From positions 5,218,974-5,282,973 of the forward strand of contig NC_135259.1 in assembly GCF_964204865.1 (NCBI RefSeq): a stretch of 64,000 bases of DNA, given 5' to 3'. Of the stretch, positions 62,401-64,000 are shown piece after piece. Numbering within the stretch: position 1 is the stretch's first letter; every line of letters starts with the position of its first letter. The DNA is from Styela clava (Eukaryota > Chordata > Ascidiacea > Stolidobranchia > Styelidae). The translations under genes and the position numbers were made by a program. The notes beneath the pieces are model-generated. The model had not been told where the DNA came from and did no database searches. It saw nothing but the letters and a program-made list of their open reading frames with translations.

Positions 62401-63238
62401 TCAATAACGAACGTTATTTTGCCTAAACTGTATGAAAATCGAATGGTTGTATTTAGAAAGAAAGTTGTAATGGTAGTATACAGAGGGGATTTCAAAGTCA
62501 GCATATTTCTATTGTATTGCATTCGCTGAATGTATTCGGGTTTTATAATTAAGTTGTACTATTGTATCACTTCATCATAAAATTGATTACAAATAATTGC
62601 TAAATTACCTCATATATTTAATTTTCTTTGACTGAAAACTCAACTATGTAGGACGTATGCTACTCAAACACAGTGTAATGTAAATATATTTAAATACTGC
62701 AATGAATAAATGAAACCATAGTTGCATAATTGTAATAGTTACTGCTGTTAGTTAAACTCCAAAGTGTTTGAATTTGTACTTAGGTATTTCGATGATTCAT
62801 GTCGCAAAATATTTATTGAATACATAGAATACCAGAAAAACACAAATTGCCCTTTTTTTGAGATTTGGTGGTAATCATCATCAAATCATTAAATTTTAAC
62901 ATAATGACATAATGAGGTGTAAAATTACTTGATGCATCAAAATTAAAAGATTATTCGTGAATTCACCAGATTCGCCTCCACATATCATCTCAATGATCAC
63001 TCAAATTCACAGTTATTTCATTTCGAGTGACAGTTTAAAACCTTTTGAAACCCAACTTGGCCTAACAATATGCAAGTTATAGTAAACTCCCTAAGTTATT
63101 CATATTATTGCTTGTCAGGAACAGTTTGTTGCAATAATTAAAGTAATGTAACAATAATTTGTAAATTAGATTAATTTTGTTTTGCTAATTTTGTAAACTA
63201 AATTTGTGCCTTCAGTGTTTATTTCAATATTTGAATAG
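59430..63238. other. Gene-free interval of about 3.8 kb
   Basis: AT-rich with many homopolymer T and A runs. The frames at 59742-59936 and 60218-60487 are low-complexity and unsupported by splice sites or domains. The promoter of the gene starting at 63,255 should lie at the right end. Confidence 0.55.
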
Positions 63239-63254
63239 GAGCAAAAACTTTAAC

Positions 63255-63864
63255 ATGAGGCTTACTATCATTTTCATCTATGTTTCAATATGCTTGATTG
63301 TAAGATTATTCGTCGAAGTTGAATCAGCTTGCAGGTAATTTATTTTATATTATGTTGGATTTTGATAATATTTTGACCAATTGAAATTTTTTATAGCTAG
63401 TCAAACTAGCATGAAAACGAGATAATTGATTTTAAGTAAATGCACGTTTCATAGTTTTCAGAAGAATCGATTCATCCTTAGATATACAAGTACATAAGGT
63501 TATATACTAGCATATACCATTTGTTAATTTTGGAGAACTGAAAGTGTAACCTATGTAACTCAATACTTATGTGAGATGAGATGAACCGACATCACATAGT
63601 ATAATGTTTGTTCAACCTTAGAGGCATAGGAGACAACTTCGTTAAATTTTTATATTTTATTGACGTTACCTCTTTTACCAGTCTTCCCTCTGTAAATAAG
63701 CTTGTAGTTTTCTAAGTAGATATTATGCAAATCCGACAGAAGCAACGCTTTTGTGTCAGGTGTTGTGCAGATAATAAATACTGAAATTAAAAACCATCAT
63801 AATATTTAACATTCATTTCATTTTAGTCACCATTCTTGCTTGGAGGAGGAAGCAAAAAGAGAAT
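63255..63864 (+). CDS. Secreted protein, 5' exons only (runs off window)
   Basis: Exon 1 (63255-63334) starts ATG and encodes a signal peptide, MRLTIIFIYVSICLIVRLFV, then EVESAC; donor CAG|GTAATT in phase 2. Exon 2 (63827-63864, 38 nt) has acceptor TTCATTTTAG and donor GAAT|GTGAGT and continues SHHSCLEEEAKRE in phase. Both junctions agree in frame, so this is very likely a real gene for a secreted, cysteine-bearing protein whose main domain lies beyond 64,000. An acceptor-like TTTGAATAG ends 16 nt before the ATG, so a 5' leader is probably spliced on. The product cannot be named from these residues. Confidence 0.65.
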
Positions 63865-64000
63865 GTGAGTGAATATTTCAGATGTATTTTATATCTTCAT
63901 CGATAGTATTTCATAAAAAATATAACTGATAGTCTTTGCCCAGAACGATCTAGAATCAGTTCTAAAATGTTCTTAATCTAACGCGCAAGACAGGCGTTGA

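Overview
This is an AT-rich stretch of animal nuclear DNA. Its genes have many small exons with GT-AG introns, roughly 50 bp to 2 kb long. The gene set is a tandem family of GNAT acetyltransferases, an LGR-type seven-helix receptor with an LDL-receptor class A (LDLa) ectodomain, a CYP2-like cytochrome P450 and a coiled-coil C-type lectin. Compact introns and splice acceptors lying directly before several start codons point to an invertebrate deuterostome, most likely an ascidian tunicate. That assignment is an inference from style, not a proof.

Region 1 (1-27,813) is a segmental triplication of about 9-11 kb units, A, B and C, in direct orientation. Each unit carries, in order: a two-exon 250-aa GNAT gene (type 1), an antisense broken GNAT exon, a second two-exon 249-aa GNAT gene (type 2), and on the minus strand a copy of the last exon (TM6-TM7 and tail) of the receptor gene that lies to the right. 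Units A and B have two intact GNAT genes each. In unit C type 1 is dead (lost ATG, frameshift, damaged donor, deletion) and type 2 is intact. Unit C also has an extra GNAT exon scrap and a roughly 1.7 kb insertion. The unit ends, with short shared sequence around AGATATA, suggest the duplicated segment ran from a left flank through the GNAT pair to the 3' end of the receptor gene.

Region 2 (26,989-39,757, minus strand) is a complete 18-exon gene that I could join phase by phase into 996 codons. It encodes a signal peptide, a long run of LDLa modules, then seven transmembrane helices of relaxin-receptor/LGR type with no leucine-rich repeats between, and an unusually long second extracellular loop. 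Its own last exon lies in unit C. The copies in B and A lie further downstream on the same strand with intact acceptors, so they are either relics or possible alternative last exons. A 784-bp hAT-type non-autonomous transposon with an 8-bp target duplication sits in one intron.

Region 3 (39,758-46,766) shows no gene. It holds a cluster of CRE/AP-1-like sites near 45.3 kb. Region 4 (46,767-49,531, minus) is a complete five-exon, 520-aa cytochrome P450. Region 5 (49,532-52,801) has a foldback hairpin element, a dispersed repeat and one possible lone coding exon.

Region 6 (52,802-55,383, minus) is a seven-exon secreted C-type lectin whose splice sites all fit, but which carries an in-frame TAG and a one-base frameshift, so it is probably a young pseudogene. 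Region 7 (55,384-64,000) is mostly non-coding. It has a promoter-like CCAAT/E-box/TATA block at 58.4 kb before a 118-aa open frame with a poly(A) signal, and the first two exons of a secreted protein running off the right edge.
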